64,000 nt of DNA. It comes from Zarea fungicola (taxonomy: Eukaryota > Ascomycota > Sordariomycetes > Hypocreales > Cordycipitaceae). The notes beneath the pieces were generated by a model, which saw only the letters and a program-made list of their open reading frames with translations, made no database searches and was not told the DNA's origin. Of this stretch, positions 21,335 to 33,200 are shown piece by piece (position 1 is the stretch's first letter; every line of letters starts with the position of its first letter). Made by a program: the position numbers and the translations under genes. The stretch covers positions 1-64,000 of the forward strand of contig FWCC01000066.1 of NCBI GenBank assembly GCA_900169235.1. Direction: 5' to 3'.

Positions 21335-21990
21335 TACTAGTTGCTAGTTAATCTTACTTTTGCGTTTGTCATTATTTTACAGAGTTTATTACTCTGGGTT
21401 CTTTCAGGACCAGGCCAGAATGTGGACGTGGTTCACTGTGGAGAGCGACGGGCTGATTCACAAAATGAGAACATGTTAAACTAATCTTTTTTATTATTTT
21501 GGCAAAAAATAGATGAAGCATGTAAGCGTATGCGAAACTAGAGACAGATACCAACTTAGTTCCCTGGTGAGCGGACCACATTGTTGCGCCTGGATTGAGT
21601 ACATGCGCTCTCTTCCATTGTTCCCCAACAAAACGGCTTGACCATGTCACCGAATTCGCCGTGTGTGAAGGATAAAATGTGAGAAGACCAAATCTGGACT
21701 AAGAACTATGCAGGAAACATTTAAATAATCTGCTGCCAAGACGTTCTCCATCATATCTGATGCCATCCAGGCCACTAGTTTGCAGAAAAGACAAGACGCG
21801 GTCGCTTTTGGACAGGGCGTATTCCCATCCTGTCGTCTGAATAGATGAGAAGCTGAAATGGAGCTTCCCGATTCGCGGTTCATGTAAAAACCGTCCATAT
21901 GTTAGTCTCGTGCCAGTTCTCGTTTGATGAGGCTCGATTCAACGGCCCATGAGCTCGCCATCAGGACAGCCAAGGCGCGAAAGTTTTCAT

Positions 21991-22386
21991 CTACTGATTA
22001 CCAACATTTCTTGACAATATTGCCTGCCGAAACTCAATGTATAGACATGAAATGTTTTCTTCTTTTTTTCTAAATCTCTCGACTGTTTCAATGTCGTATT
22101 CAGGATAGTTTCCCCATGTCTCGAGCGCGCGCTCAAACCCTTCGCGTTTGCCGAGGACCCCTATACCGCAGCATCGTCTTGCGCGCTCATTTTCTATGCA
22201 GAAAACACATAGACTAGGTATACCATAGTATTTGCAGCGTTTCTGCAGGTGTAATAAAGCAATGTGAGCATACCAGCCACAATGGCCGCAGCTCATGACG
22301 AGAGCCAGTCCGTCGTGGGGTGGCCTTGTGGCTAGCAGACCGACCGTCTGATTTGAGTCGGCACACCAATTGATGTGAACATGCAC
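21991..22386 (-). CDS. Hypothetical protein with paired CxxC motifs
   Basis: 131 codons, one frame. The middle contains SCGHCG and, about 20 residues on, LCVFC, the spacing of a small zinc-ribbon or treble-clef knuckle. It is followed by a basic/acidic helical stretch (FERALETWGNYPEYDIETVERFRKK, read as several helices). Codon content looks more protein-like than in surrounding frames, but no family is recognised and no introns or promoter were confirmed. It could be a real small gene, an exon or chance. Confidence 0.3.
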   Translation of the reverse strand: MHVHINWCADSNQTVGLLATRPPHDGLALVMSCGHCGWYAHIALLHLQKRCKYYGIPSLCVFCIENERARRCCGIGVLGKREGFERALETWGNYPEYDIETVERFRKKEENISCLYIEFRQAILSRNVGNQ

Positions 22387-22719
22387 AACTCAGTCATGTT
22401 GTTATCCCCGCATGCGCAGCCTTTGGTAGTTGAGTACGCTGGCTGCTCGTAGCCCTGGCTGTGTCCGTTTCTATACATCTAGCATTGAAAGTTGTAAAAA
22501 AGAATCAACAGCACAATTGGACATGACTGGCACTAAAAGTAGAGATATATGATAGTTGTACTATATAAAAGAGTTGATGTGAATGGTATCATAATGTCAA
22601 CATGAGCCGCGTTAGTTTTGCAACTCGCAATGGTGTAGTTGAAGCAGAAAAAAGGAATCCAAAAAATATCCAAAAGAATTGAATCCAAAAGAAAGAAAAA
22701 GAAAACACCGACGCAATGT

Positions 22720-22743
22720 ATGATGATAATGATGATGATGATG
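22720..22743. repeat. GAT trinucleotide microsatellite
   Basis: Interrupted run of GAT/AAT units in noncoding DNA. Confidence 0.8.
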
Positions 22744-23643
22744 CTAATGCCCTCCGTCCAAAAAAAGAATAATAAAAAAACAAAAGCAAAAACTCCAATA
22801 TAGATTCAAATCGCGGTGAGGTTGTCGCAAACCAAATTAAACGAGGTGTGGCTTTCGGCTCATTGATACCGACCATGTGCGACCCGTTTCTCCCCGTTAT
22901 TGAATGGCCCCTCCTCCTTCTAGATTCTTACATTTCTGGAAAACACAAAGTAAATGTCCATGTTCAACACGTACCAGGGGGTGGTATTGTGTGCGACTTG
23001 CGGCCTTCCTATTCGGGACCGAATGCCGGTCGTTCCCTTGTCTGCCGAAACCTGCAGGTTCCAAAACCCACTTGTTGCAGAAATTGGAAAATCAGGGTGT
23101 TGCATAATAATAGGGCAGAGGCAGAAAAGGTGGATGTCGCAGAATTTTCTGTTCTTCGTTTTTGGGCCCCAATTGCAAAATTTTTCATTGGGCAACAACG
23201 GGCGGCGGGGGAGATTATCCCGCAAGTGATAATGCCCGTGAGACTGGACATTGTGTCGTCCCCAATAGAGTAAAAAAAAGCAACCACAAATAAAAGCAAT
23301 GACCATGAATCGTGCGGAAGCGGGTTTCCAAACATTCTGGCGAGTTTCCAAAATTCCTTCCATGGCCCGAGCTTTGTTTCGTGTCCCTCTTTGCCACAGG
23401 GCAGCAGAATGGATGCAACGTGTCGCCCGAGATTCCCTTTTTTGGCTTTGCCTGTTCAAGGAAAGGCGACAGGGGGAAGGCTTTTGCGGGTGGAGTTTTG
23501 CCAAGTGTAAGCCCGACACATCACATCTCCAATGACGTGGCAATTTTTTTTCCCTTCCACGGTGATGGAAAATAAACAAGGTAGAAAAAAAAGTTGTGCT
23601 AGGCCCACTTGCGTGTGACTCTTTTTTTTCGCGCGCTCTCTCA

Positions 23644-25797
23644 TTATTCGTAGGTAATAGGGATCCACCTGATTGGGACGCCATTGGGCCCGATCTCGTC
23701 GGCGACGGTATCGTCAGACTTGATGGGCAGGGCTTTGCGAGGGGGCAGGGCCCAGCGGGCACGCCCAGGCTTGCGATCATCGAGCTTGCCGCGTCTGCGC
23801 ATGGCCATTTCCATGACGGCGATGCGAATAAAGTCGGGGTTCTCGCGGATTTCTCGCTGTCGCACGACCGAGGGCAGCATCATCGGTAGTTGCTGTCGCT
23901 GGGCCTGCAGGTCCGGTTTTTGGGTGGGTCCGCCACTAACATTGGCAACGGTTGTGCCAGCAGCAGCAGCAGCAGTAGTAGTAGTGTTAGTCGTAGTACA
24001 GTTGGCTGCAGGCGGCAGGGCTGAAGGCAGCAGGCCAGGGGGCGAGGAGGGTACCCGCGAGCGATGCACCTTGTATGTCTGCATCTGAATAGCAGCGAGA
24101 CGCGGGCGTGGGGGTCCATCCTGGGGCTGCTGGGCCTCGAGTGACCTGGTGGTAGGGTTGAGATAGCGACGTAGTTCAGCCGAGGGCATCTCCTCGGTTA
24201 CGGGAGGGCGGCGCTCATCCGTGTAGGGCACATTGGGGTCAATGGTGAGGATGGAGCGGGAGAGGAGATCGTCCGGGGGAAGCGAGGGAAAGTTGATGCT
24301 CGAAAAGGACTTGGCGGCGGAGCGGAGGGCGCGCAACGAAGCCGTCAGGTTGGACTTGAAGACGGCGCGGAGGGGCTTGAAGGGCTCGGCAAAGGAAGAC
24401 ATGGAAGGCTCCTCGACCGCCTCTAGCATGACTGGGTAGTTGCCGTAGCCATCCTCGTCGTCGTCGTTGTCTAGGCTCAGGGCGAGCGGGTGCTCATCGC
24501 GCAGCACATCGGGAAGCGAGCGCATGGGTTCCAGTGACTTGCGGACGGGACTGCGTGTGCGGCGCACCGGACCGCTGCTAAAGTAGGAGGAGGAGTCAAA
24601 GGAAGAGATGGCGTCGGTGATGTAGCTGTCCCCGGCGAGGGATGGCACCGAGTCCAGTGAAACCGTGTGTCGTAGGGAGGAACCATCGGGGCTCTCGCAG
24701 GTGCTCATGTCATCCTCCGTGCCAAAGTCGTCGGGGGGCGAGAGCAGGACCTCGAGGGGGCTGCCGATGCCGCCAAGTGACAGGCTAAATTCCTTTTCTG
24801 AGACATGGTGGCTCTGGACAATGTCGTCGATGGTCAGAGCCTCGTCCACTTCTACTGCTGCCGCTGCTGCGGTCCTGCTACCGCGTGGCTTGACGCGGAG
24901 AGATGGGCGGTGACGGGGAATGTCCGTCATGGCCAGGAGGGCGGCGACAGACGGGGACAGGGCATCGGGCGAGTGGACATTTTTTGCGGTGCGTCTGCGT
25001 TGCGAGGCATGGTACTTTTCGCGGTTGGTGCCTGAGCGACTGGATTGGCGGGGGATCTGGACGGGACTGGAGATTTGGCGTAAAGACGTGTCCAAGGCCT
25101 TGTTTGTAGCCGTGGGAGAAGTGGTTGTAGTGGTGGTAGTAGTGGTGGTGGTGGTGGTGGTAGAGCAACGTCGTTCCGAACGGGATTTGCTCATGATGTG
25201 ATGGCGTTGTTGTTGGTGCTGTTGTTGGCTGTTGGTGGAGGGAGCGTAGTCGCTATCGGATTCTGAGGCTGACGGAGTTGCGATTGCAGTGGTGGTGACT
25301 GTGACTGTCGAAGCCAAGTTGCCTTGTGCATACTTGGTGCGGATAGGTATAGGCGTCGTGGTCGTAATGGTTGAAGATGGGTTTGCTGTCGTCTTGTTGC
25401 TGTTCACGGCTGATGTTGGAGTAGTAGGAGGAGAGGAAGAGTTGTGGTGGGAGGGTCTTGCTGGATGATAAGAAGACGAACGAGGCGTCTTGTGCTGTTT
25501 GCCGGTGGTGCTGCTGGTGGTATTTCTCGAAGGGGACATTGGGGACCACCAGGCAGCGTGAGCCAGGATAGGCGTTGGCATGATGAAAGATGATTGGACA
25601 CCTTGCCCAATCCAGGATGGGGCGCGACGGGGAACTTTGGACGCCGGTTTTGGTGGGGGGCATAGCCTGAACGAGCAGATGGCAGCGCTGTAAAGCCCGT
25701 AGAGCCCTGTAGCTCGGACGCCTTCAGCGACGCCTTTAGTGGTGTAGCCGCCGTAAAACCGCTGTCGGAGATGAGACGTGGGAGGTGCCGCTATCAA
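23644..25797 (-). CDS. Conserved low-complexity fungal protein of unknown function
   Basis: The open frame is 717 codons. Translation may begin at 25797, but the Met at 25581 (MPTPILAHAAWW) or at 25539 (MSPSRNTTSS) is more natural, because the first 70 codons look like leader sequence. The body is Ser/Pro/Thr-rich with a poly-Thr run encoded by an ACC/ACT repeat (about 25120-25165). Ordered islands are: PLRAVFKSNLTASLRALRSAAKSFSSINFP, the PPDDLLSRSILTIDP stretch, and a C-terminal block ENPDFIRIAVMEMAMRRRGKL...GRARWALPPRK ending VPIRWIPITYE. I have the impression that these islands recur in uncharacterised proteins of other ascomycetes. No signal peptide, membrane segment or catalytic motif is visible, so a scaffold or regulatory role is only a guess. 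Confidence 0.7.
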   Translation of the reverse strand: MIAAPPTSHLRQRFYGGYTTKGVAEGVRATGLYGLYSAAICSFRLCPPPKPASKVPRRAPSWIGQGVQSSFIMPTPILAHAAWWSPMSPSRNTTSSTTGKQHKTPRSSSYHPARPSHHNSSSPPTTPTSAVNSNKTTANPSSTITTTTPIPIRTKYAQGNLASTVTVTTTAIATPSASESDSDYAPSTNSQQQHQQQRHHIMSKSRSERRCSTTTTTTTTTTTTTTSPTATNKALDTSLRQISSPVQIPRQSSRSGTNREKYHASQRRRTAKNVHSPDALSPSVAALLAMTDIPRHRPSLRVKPRGSRTAAAAAVEVDEALTIDDIVQSHHVSEKEFSLSLGGIGSPLEVLLSPPDDFGTEDDMSTCESPDGSSLRHTVSLDSVPSLAGDSYITDAISSFDSSSYFSSGPVRRTRSPVRKSLEPMRSLPDVLRDEHPLALSLDNDDDEDGYGNYPVMLEAVEEPSMSSFAEPFKPLRAVFKSNLTASLRALRSAAKSFSSINFPSLPPDDLLSRSILTIDPNVPYTDERRPPVTEEMPSAELRRYLNPTTRSLEAQQPQDGPPRPRLAAIQMQTYKVHRSRVPSSPPGLLPSALPPAANCTTTNTTTTAAAAAGTTVANVSGGPTQKPDLQAQRQQLPMMLPSVVRQREIRENPDFIRIAVMEMAMRRRGKLDDRKPGRARWALPPRKALPIKSDDTVADEIGPNGVPIRWIPITYE

Positions 25798-26967
25798 TGG
25801 TGATGGCGAGTGCTGCCGATAAGCCCTGGGATCCCTGGATAAGCCTGGGACCTTCTGTAGCGTCGTTATTAGGGTATGGGCCGCTGTGGGCCTGCAAGAG
25901 CAAGCACCTACCTAATAATCCAGATGTAACCTTTTCCTCAAAACGCTAGTAGAGAGGAATAGTAGAATCAGGCAGGTGAATAAAAAATAAAATAAAAAAA
26001 CGACCGCCTGTACGTAATTTGCTGGGGTGCTGGACGAGTACTACCAGTTCTTGTACCAGTAACAAGAAGCGATGCCTGTCGGATGAATTGGACCCGCTCA
26101 GTGACGCTGCGGCGTTGATCAGGGTCTCCGGTCTTTCTCCTAGACTCAAACAAAGTAGCCTCTCTACCAGTTGTAGCCTAGTGGGTACCTACAGCTTGTC
26201 GCTGCAAAGGACCCTTTGTGAATGCTTTCGGAAGGTCGTTGTCTGCAGGTTCCATCCAACGTATACACGGCAAAGGGCTCTCGTAATAATAAACCAGGAT
26301 TCCAAAGCCGGCAGGCTACTGTTTTATTATTTCTTGTTCCTCTCGGATGTCGTGCAAGGCTGTCGTGCTGCAGCTTGCCACCCGGGGCTGTGACTCTTCC
26401 GTGTGCCTTGCAGCGGATGGGTCGGCAAGTTTCAGCGTCGTCTCTGCTTCTGTAAATATCCGTAGTCGCAACTCTAAATAGAGCTCTAGTCCACTGTAAT
26501 TGTCCGTATCTGTCCGTATCTGTCTCTATCCGTCGTCCCAAGGCGTTGTTGCGGTCGCACGGCCTTTGTCAATGTGCTTGTCGACGCGTTGCAAGCAAAA
26601 CAAAAAAGGTTCACTGCTCAATATCGAATCAATAAATCATGCCCCAAAAGCAAATCGCCGTCACTCTCTCCCATCAGGAGGCCGTCCGTGAGTCGGGCGC
26701 GTGTCACGGGGAAGCCGAGCACAGAGCCAACCTGCGACAGCTCCAGCTCAGCGAGGCGAGGTGGATAACACACCTATTGTTAAACCAGGCTGAAGCAACT
26801 CAAGTCCGTTGGCTTCAGGCGCCTGAAGTCGGCTTGAGACATACAACAAGTCAGTGACAAAAAAAAGTGAGAAAGAAATGAAGGAGAAGGGAAGAAAAGG
26901 CAATGACAGTCCCGGCTCTCCATGACATCTATCTACCCGTCCATGCCTTGCTTTCTACCATGATCAC

Positions 26968-26987
26968 TTATCTAGATAGCAGATAAC
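26968..26987. promoter_or_regulatory. Cluster of three GATA sites
   Basis: TTATC (minus-strand GATAA), AGATAG and AGATAAC follow each other within 20 bases. GATA zinc-finger factors of fungi (nitrogen, light and iron regulators) favour paired sites of this spacing. The cluster is about 1.4 kb upstream of the minus-strand gene ending at 23644. Function is inferred only. Confidence 0.35.
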
Positions 26988-29900
26988 CACACCAGACCAC
27001 ACCAGTGACCAAGACCAAAGCCCGTTCCCTTTCTAGAAAGCACCTACACAAGAAAAAAAGTGCCTAAATGGGGGCCTGACAAGCCCAGTGCCCCGCCTCC
27101 GCAATCACGAACGAGGTCATCCATTCGTCCTGCCCAATTCCTCTCTCGCCCGGCGCCATCAGCCACTAAAACAGCTGCATTACTGCTCTTTACTCATCCT
27201 GACACTAAACCCAAACAAGACCTTTTCCTATCAGTCCCTTGGTCGGGAGCCCAAGCCTATCTTTGCCGGGTCGCCGGTCGCCGGTCGCGGCACACACCAA
27301 TTTCAAAAGGACATTGCGACAGGGATAGAAACGGAAGCCAGAACAAAAAAAAAAGCCGATGAACGAGATGGCGGGGCAGTGAGATTATTCCTTGACACAG
27401 AAAGCTTACACTCAGAATTCATCGATAACTTGGTCGACAAGCAGCCAACTTCACGCGGTTACCAACCATCACGCGACTGCCATTCGTGTGCGTCATTCTT
27501 TGCCTCGCTTATTTTATCACTCCAGTGCTGTTGCCTTGTGCCTTGGTATCCGATGGATCCGACAATCCGTTGATTACTTGCCAACTTGCTTCAACTTTTT
27601 GCCTACCCTGCTGCCCGCTACTCTTCTCGCAACAACTGACCCCAGACTGCCAAGGACCATGACACTATTACTCCAACGTTGCATGCCACTTTCCTCTTTC
27701 TCATTTTTTTCTGGGGACCAATCTGACGACCCAACTCTTATCTGCCAGCCGAAAGACCTCTGTACAACCTGCATGCATGCACTGCAAAAGTAAATGTGGC
27801 CTGGGCGGCTTATCAATCCACAAGTGACACACCGGGCCGTCTTATCTGCAGGCCAGCCACCAGCAAGCCCATGCGACATTGCAAAAGGGTACTGTTGTCT
27901 TTGATGTTTTTTTTGTGCTATTGATGAATGAGGACGGGAATGCTCCTACTTGACATGGAACCCTTCCCTAGCCGTCCTAAACGCTGCTGTCCGACCAGCA
28001 AGAGGACTCGCCTTTTAGGTAGGCTCATTAGCTCAACCACAAGGTTATAGCTGTCGGCAGGATTAAGTTTACTGGTACGACTGCGACCGTACTTGGACCT
28101 GTCCTCCGCACAGTGTAAGATGAACCAGATTGCAGCATTGTTACCCTCCCTCATTCATCAACCCCGCCCTGCGTCTGAGATTACCGGACATGCCCCAGTC
28201 CGACGGCAACCCTTTTTTGAAAATACCCTGAATATTTCCTCAATACCTGCTACAGATTACTGGGACACGGGATTTTATTTTTGGCGAATGAAAGCAAGAA
28301 AAAATAGTATAGACTCTAGCTTCTACGCCCCACGCTGAGTGTGTGAGAGAGCTACAGAGCACGGGATAGACAAAATAGTTACTGTAAACTGTAGCCTACC
28401 TAGCTAGCTAGTACTTACCCCGCGATATGTTACAAAAGTCAAAGTATATTCCGACAATAGCTAGTCCATCGCCTTCCGGCCGCCCAAACGGCTGAGACTG
28501 GCGAGGCCGCGACGGCGATTGAGTTTGGCCCTAACGTTTTGTGAATTGGCATCTAAACTGTATACATGCACACGCAATACATCGATTCGGTCTCGACCAT
28601 GCCAAGTTCAACCACAAAAGCAAACCTACAGCATCGACAAAGGTAAATACGGCCAGCCAGCTGCTGACACGCAGCGCACTGTGCATGGCTTGGATGGTCT
28701 GATGCATTGACACCTGAAGATGAATTTTTTTTTGTGAAACAATGGAAAGATGAGTGTGTGCACACTGCAGTAGTGGCAGTATCAGGAAGCATTCCTACTC
28801 GCGAGCTGCAAGTATATCCAGGCCCTATCATTGGCAGCACTACGCCTGGCACGCGCATACACACCGTGTAACCAAACATGCCATGTGCTGGCAATAATTA
28901 AATTTCAGCTTGCAGCGGAATACTGTGCGCACTCGCTGTGTGGAGAGGGGTCTTTTTTTTTTTTATTACACATCACATTGCGATGCGCTGTCTGATTATC
29001 ATCCCACTTCTCTTTTTGCCCGTGTTCTTCACTCTATGGCTGCGATTGGCAGGCTTGATTGCTTCAGACAGCCACTTGGGCAATTTTTTTCCTGCAGGAT
29101 GCCGTCATACTTCGTGGGGGGTCATGTACTTGTAATATCACCATTGTTATTATTTTATGGTTTGCTTGGGACAGAGTGTGTAGCGTTTCGTTCTTGGGAG
29201 CCATAATCGTGCCTGCTATTAACTGGGGTCGGGCGGATGCCAAACAACACGATCGGCACCAAGATTGGCTGCTGATCCCACCATTCTGAAATGGGCTGAA
29301 AGCGAGCCCCGAGTTCGCAGAGCAAGCTGGCTCAAATTCCATTCCGGTACCGAGACAGTCGAAACAGAGTTCCCCTTCCGAGGGATGAGTCAAAAGACGT
29401 TCTTGTACGACACAATGGAAACAAGGTTGACGCTCAACGTTGAAAGGAAAATTAAAAGGGGAAGAAAAGGTAGGCCAGCAAAGGAAGATTGTTTACAATA
29501 AATTGTACCTGTTTATTGCAATCAACACCAGTGGAATACTACGTCATCGGTCTCTGGAAACTATTTGTTGTCTGGCCGGCCGTGCTGGTAGCTCGGCAGG
29601 CAAAGCCCTCCCCTCAATGTGTAGCTACGGGTGGGCTATAAGCCTTGAACTCGGTTACAGCAGCTCTTTTAAAATTGTGCCAAAAATAAAAGGCAACAGA
29701 TAATCGTCCCCTCAATGGTTTGTCCAACCACAGCCCGGGATTGACAAGCTTACTCTGTCGCGAACTACTAGGTTGGTCAACTCCACCGAGGTGTTGTCCA
29801 CATGATCACATTCTTTGGCTCAATCCCCACTGACATTTTCCCAAAATCGGGCCACAAGTTGCGGCCGAGCGCTGTAGCTTTAAGCCAGTGTCATACGTTT

Positions 29901-30074
29901 GATCTCGATGTGTGGCGGCCGCGGCGACGGCGTTGTTGTAAGAAAGAGATGACTAGGGCAGCTTATCCCGGGCGGGAAGCCCATGAGACTAAAGCCTGCC
30001 AACCAAACACCTAACTTGACGTAACATGTAGCGGTGCCGTGGGGAAACGGAATGAAAACGCTAAATACTGAACA

Positions 30075-30095
30075 AAGAAGAAGAAGAAGAAGAAG
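30075..30095. repeat. AAG trinucleotide microsatellite, seven units
   Basis: Seven uninterrupted AAG units, about 200 bases beyond the NLR stop codon. Confidence 0.9.
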
Positions 30096-30299
30096 AGGGA
30101 CTTTAGAACAGTATGAGCAGTAGTGAAAATGGTACAGCAGGGGCAAAACTAGGTTCAGATTTGGGAAAATAGACATTAACTTGCCAAGAATTATTTTGCT
30201 GCCAAACAACCGACTCAAGGCAATCTGTAAACTCTGTATGACACTTGTCCTCCTATCTCGTCAATGTTGGCGCAATTGTGTCACGCCAGTATCTCCTTC

Positions 30300-33200
30300 T
30301 CAACCCGCATCGCCTGCGTAAGCATAATCGATTCGTTGATTTGCCCGTTGGTACGCATATGCCAGCATGCTCTGCGAAGTCAGTCGATCTGGGTGATCCA
30401 CCGCTAATATCTCCTTCCTTTTAGCTACTACATCCTCAAGCATCTCAACCGCTTCCTTGAACTGATGGTTGGCCAGGTATGCACGCACCAGCCCGTTCTG
30501 TGCGACTAGTTGATCTGAGCGCGGCTGGTCCAAAGTTTCTTCCCAGACACCCACCACATACTCTAGCATCCGAATTTGTTCCTTGGGCTGGTCGATGTCT
30601 CCGTACGCATTTGACAGCTCGTACAGTGACGCGAGTCTCCACGGGTGACTCTCCGGCAGTGTCGTCTCATTTATAGCCACGAGGTGCTCTAGTATCATGA
30701 CTGCTTCCTCGACTTGCCCATTCTTCCGATACGCTATTGCGAGTGCATGCTCTGCTGTTTGCCCATAAGACAACCGATAAGGGTGTTCCTCTTCTAGTGT
30801 CTCCTTCCCAAGAGACACTACATGCTCTAGCAGCTTAATCCCTTCCCCGACCTCGTCGTTTAATAGGTATGAGCACGCCAAGAGGTGCTGCGATGCTAGC
30901 CGAGCCGTGTCAGTCTCTGGGAGCATCTCTTTTGGAATGGTTGCTATTCTCTCTAGTATCTTGGTTGCCTCGTTGGCTTGGCCATCGTCTTGGTATGCAG
31001 TCGCTAGCCCGAGCTGTGATTGAAGTCGGACCGGGTGAGTTTCTGCCAGCGTCTCCGTTTGAACTGCTACGAGGAGTTCATAAACATCAACCATCTCTTT
31101 AATCCGCCCATCAAATTGTAGACAGTTTCCCACCCGATGACTCAGCGATTGCAAAATCATACTTCGCCTTAAACCGGCCTCGTTTATAAGAGGTAGAACA
31201 TGTGGCAGGTACTTCTGCCACACTTGCCTATTCTCCCACTTGTTCGACCACGGAAAGGCATCATTGAGATGCTCAATCGCCATACTTTCGGTCGTCAAAC
31301 CCTGATCCATCTCCTGATCCAGCCACAGTCGCAACACCAAGTGAACCAGGCTGTGCATGTCTAGAGTCTCGCTATCCTCCCGCCACCTAAGAAACCCATA
31401 CCCACACAACAGTCCTATGGAGTCGTCCAGATCCGTCCCAGATTCTGCCCCAGGTAACATGCTTACAGGTATCGCTTTTGACTCGATCCATCGAATAAAG
31501 GACAAAATACGTACAGCATTCGCGTCTGTCCCGCGGATCGCCTCGAATGACACTGTCCATGTCGTAGCTACAGCTCCCTGAGCGTCGCTATAGTGAGCAT
31601 CGTCACGGAGCCGCCTACTAAGAAGATCAATCATATTCTGGTCGGCCGACCGGCACCGCTCCAAGTACCGAACAATAGGTGCCTTATTCCTATTCATATA
31701 TGCTGCCGCTTGCGCCACAGTGAGTGGCAAGCAAGCCAGCTTCTCCAACAGTTCCTTGGTGGACTGTGTATTTTGAACCTGGTCTTTGTCTAGTAACAAC
31801 CTTTCCATTAGCAAGTATGCCTCGGCAAACGGCATCGACAAAAGCTCGACCACGTTGGTGCCCGCTACGTCCACAGCGACTGAAGTCTGTCGCGTTGTGA
31901 GAAGAAGCCTCCCATTGGGATTTCTCGGAAAGAAGTCAGAAAGCCCAGCGGATTGTCCAGGCTCCCCATCCAGCAGCGCCGCATCGTCCACGTTGTCGAG
32001 CACCAAAAGCCAGTATCCTGCCGCCTCTGACGAAAGATATGCCTGAAGAGCTTCCTTTGGGTTGTCGTCGCCGTGCGCGATGTTCAGGAGCCGCACCAGT
32101 TCTCCCGCTGTCTTGTGAAACGCTGCCATACTCTGCGCCTGTACCCAGAACACCGAGTATCTCTCTGCCACACCCTCCACCTCCCTATTTTGGACTCGAT
32201 ACGCCAGTTCCAGCGCAATTTGCGTCTTGCCCATACCCCCAAGTCCCACCACAGCCACCCGCTCTCTGTTCTCACGGAAGAGCATCCACTGGAGCTGGTC
32301 AAGTTGTGTCTGGCGGCCCGTAAAGTCAGGATTACGCCGAAATGGGATGCAATGTACTAGAAAACATTCAGCGTATATAACTACTACTAGAGGAATGAAA
32401 GACTAACCGGTTGTTGATCTACGCGGTCCTATCTGGGCTAGCACTGCCTTTGCATAGGCCGCTGCCATCGCCGCCGCGTATGGCTGCCACTCTTTATTCT
32501 TGTATTCGTCGCCATAGTCGCACACGCCGCGGATTACACCCACAGGAATGCGATTCATTGTTCCCGCCGCCTCCATCTCGAGCCCAATAAGATTATACCG
32601 ATCTCTCAGCTCGTCTCGCTTTGACGCATTCTTCATCAGCTTCTCCCCCGATCCGATCGACCCGTACCAGATGCGCGTGCGTCTCTGATCCGGGCGTCGC
32701 TCCCGCGTAACTTGAATCGTCGGGCTTCCGGACTCGTCTTTTTCGTAGAGTACATCTGCACTCTGGCCCGGGTCGGCGAAACTTCCGCCGCCATGCTCCT
32801 CGTCCTTCATCTTGTCGTAGTACGGGAGAATCACGCTCAGGTCGTCTGGCGCCCGCCTTTTGATGCTCCCAATGGCCGACCTCACCACCGGCTCCGTCAC
32901 TGCCAGCACGTGGCCGCCTCTGAGCAGCTGGAAGCCGTCCGCGGCGCTCTCCTTGCCGAGATCATACGCGATCAGGCCGGCGCTCTCGCCCTCGGGGAGC
33001 GCCACAAGGATGTCGCCTAATCTAATATCGCGCGGCGACGGGCCTGCTAGTCTGGGCAGGCCGGCGGCCACACCGACAAGCAGACCAAACCAGAAGTTGG
33101 GAAAGAACCTCTTGACTTGGCTCGCGAGCGCGGCCGCTGAGCCCGTCCCGTACTCTTGACCTGCGGGCAGCGACGCGATGATGACATTGTGTCCGCAGAT

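Larger units (their letters stand above)
20096..23643. other. 3.5-kb gene-poor region
   Basis: Between the start of the Rhodopsin-like gene and the 3' end of the next minus-strand gene. It holds two weak open frames listed separately (20762-21334 plus, 21991-22386 minus), a GAT microsatellite and AT-rich DNA. The long frame 22920-23780 on the minus strand overlaps the end of the following gene and is rich in Arg/His/Ser with no motif, so I treat it as spurious. Confidence 0.45.
25798..30299. other. 4.5-kb region without a supportable gene
   Basis: Lies between the start of the low-complexity-protein gene and the 3' end of the NLR gene, both on the minus strand. It contains direct repeats of GATAAGCC(C)TGGGA near 25817-25850, a GATA-site cluster near 26968, several A/T homopolymers, CTAGCTAGCTAG near 28403, and an AAG microsatellite near 30075. 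The open frames (60-160 codons) overlap one another and lack motifs. It may be a long promoter plus untranslated leader of the 23.6-25.6 kb gene, or hold noncoding transcripts. Confidence 0.5.

Noticed and set aside
22920..23780. 286-codon minus-strand frame
   Set aside because: Overlaps the 3' end of the gene ending at 23644 and is Arg/His/Ser-rich with no domain; likely a 3' untranslated region by chance open.
28390..28420. CTAGCTAGCTAG run as a transposon terminus
   Set aside because: No matching inverted copy or transposase frame was found on either side.
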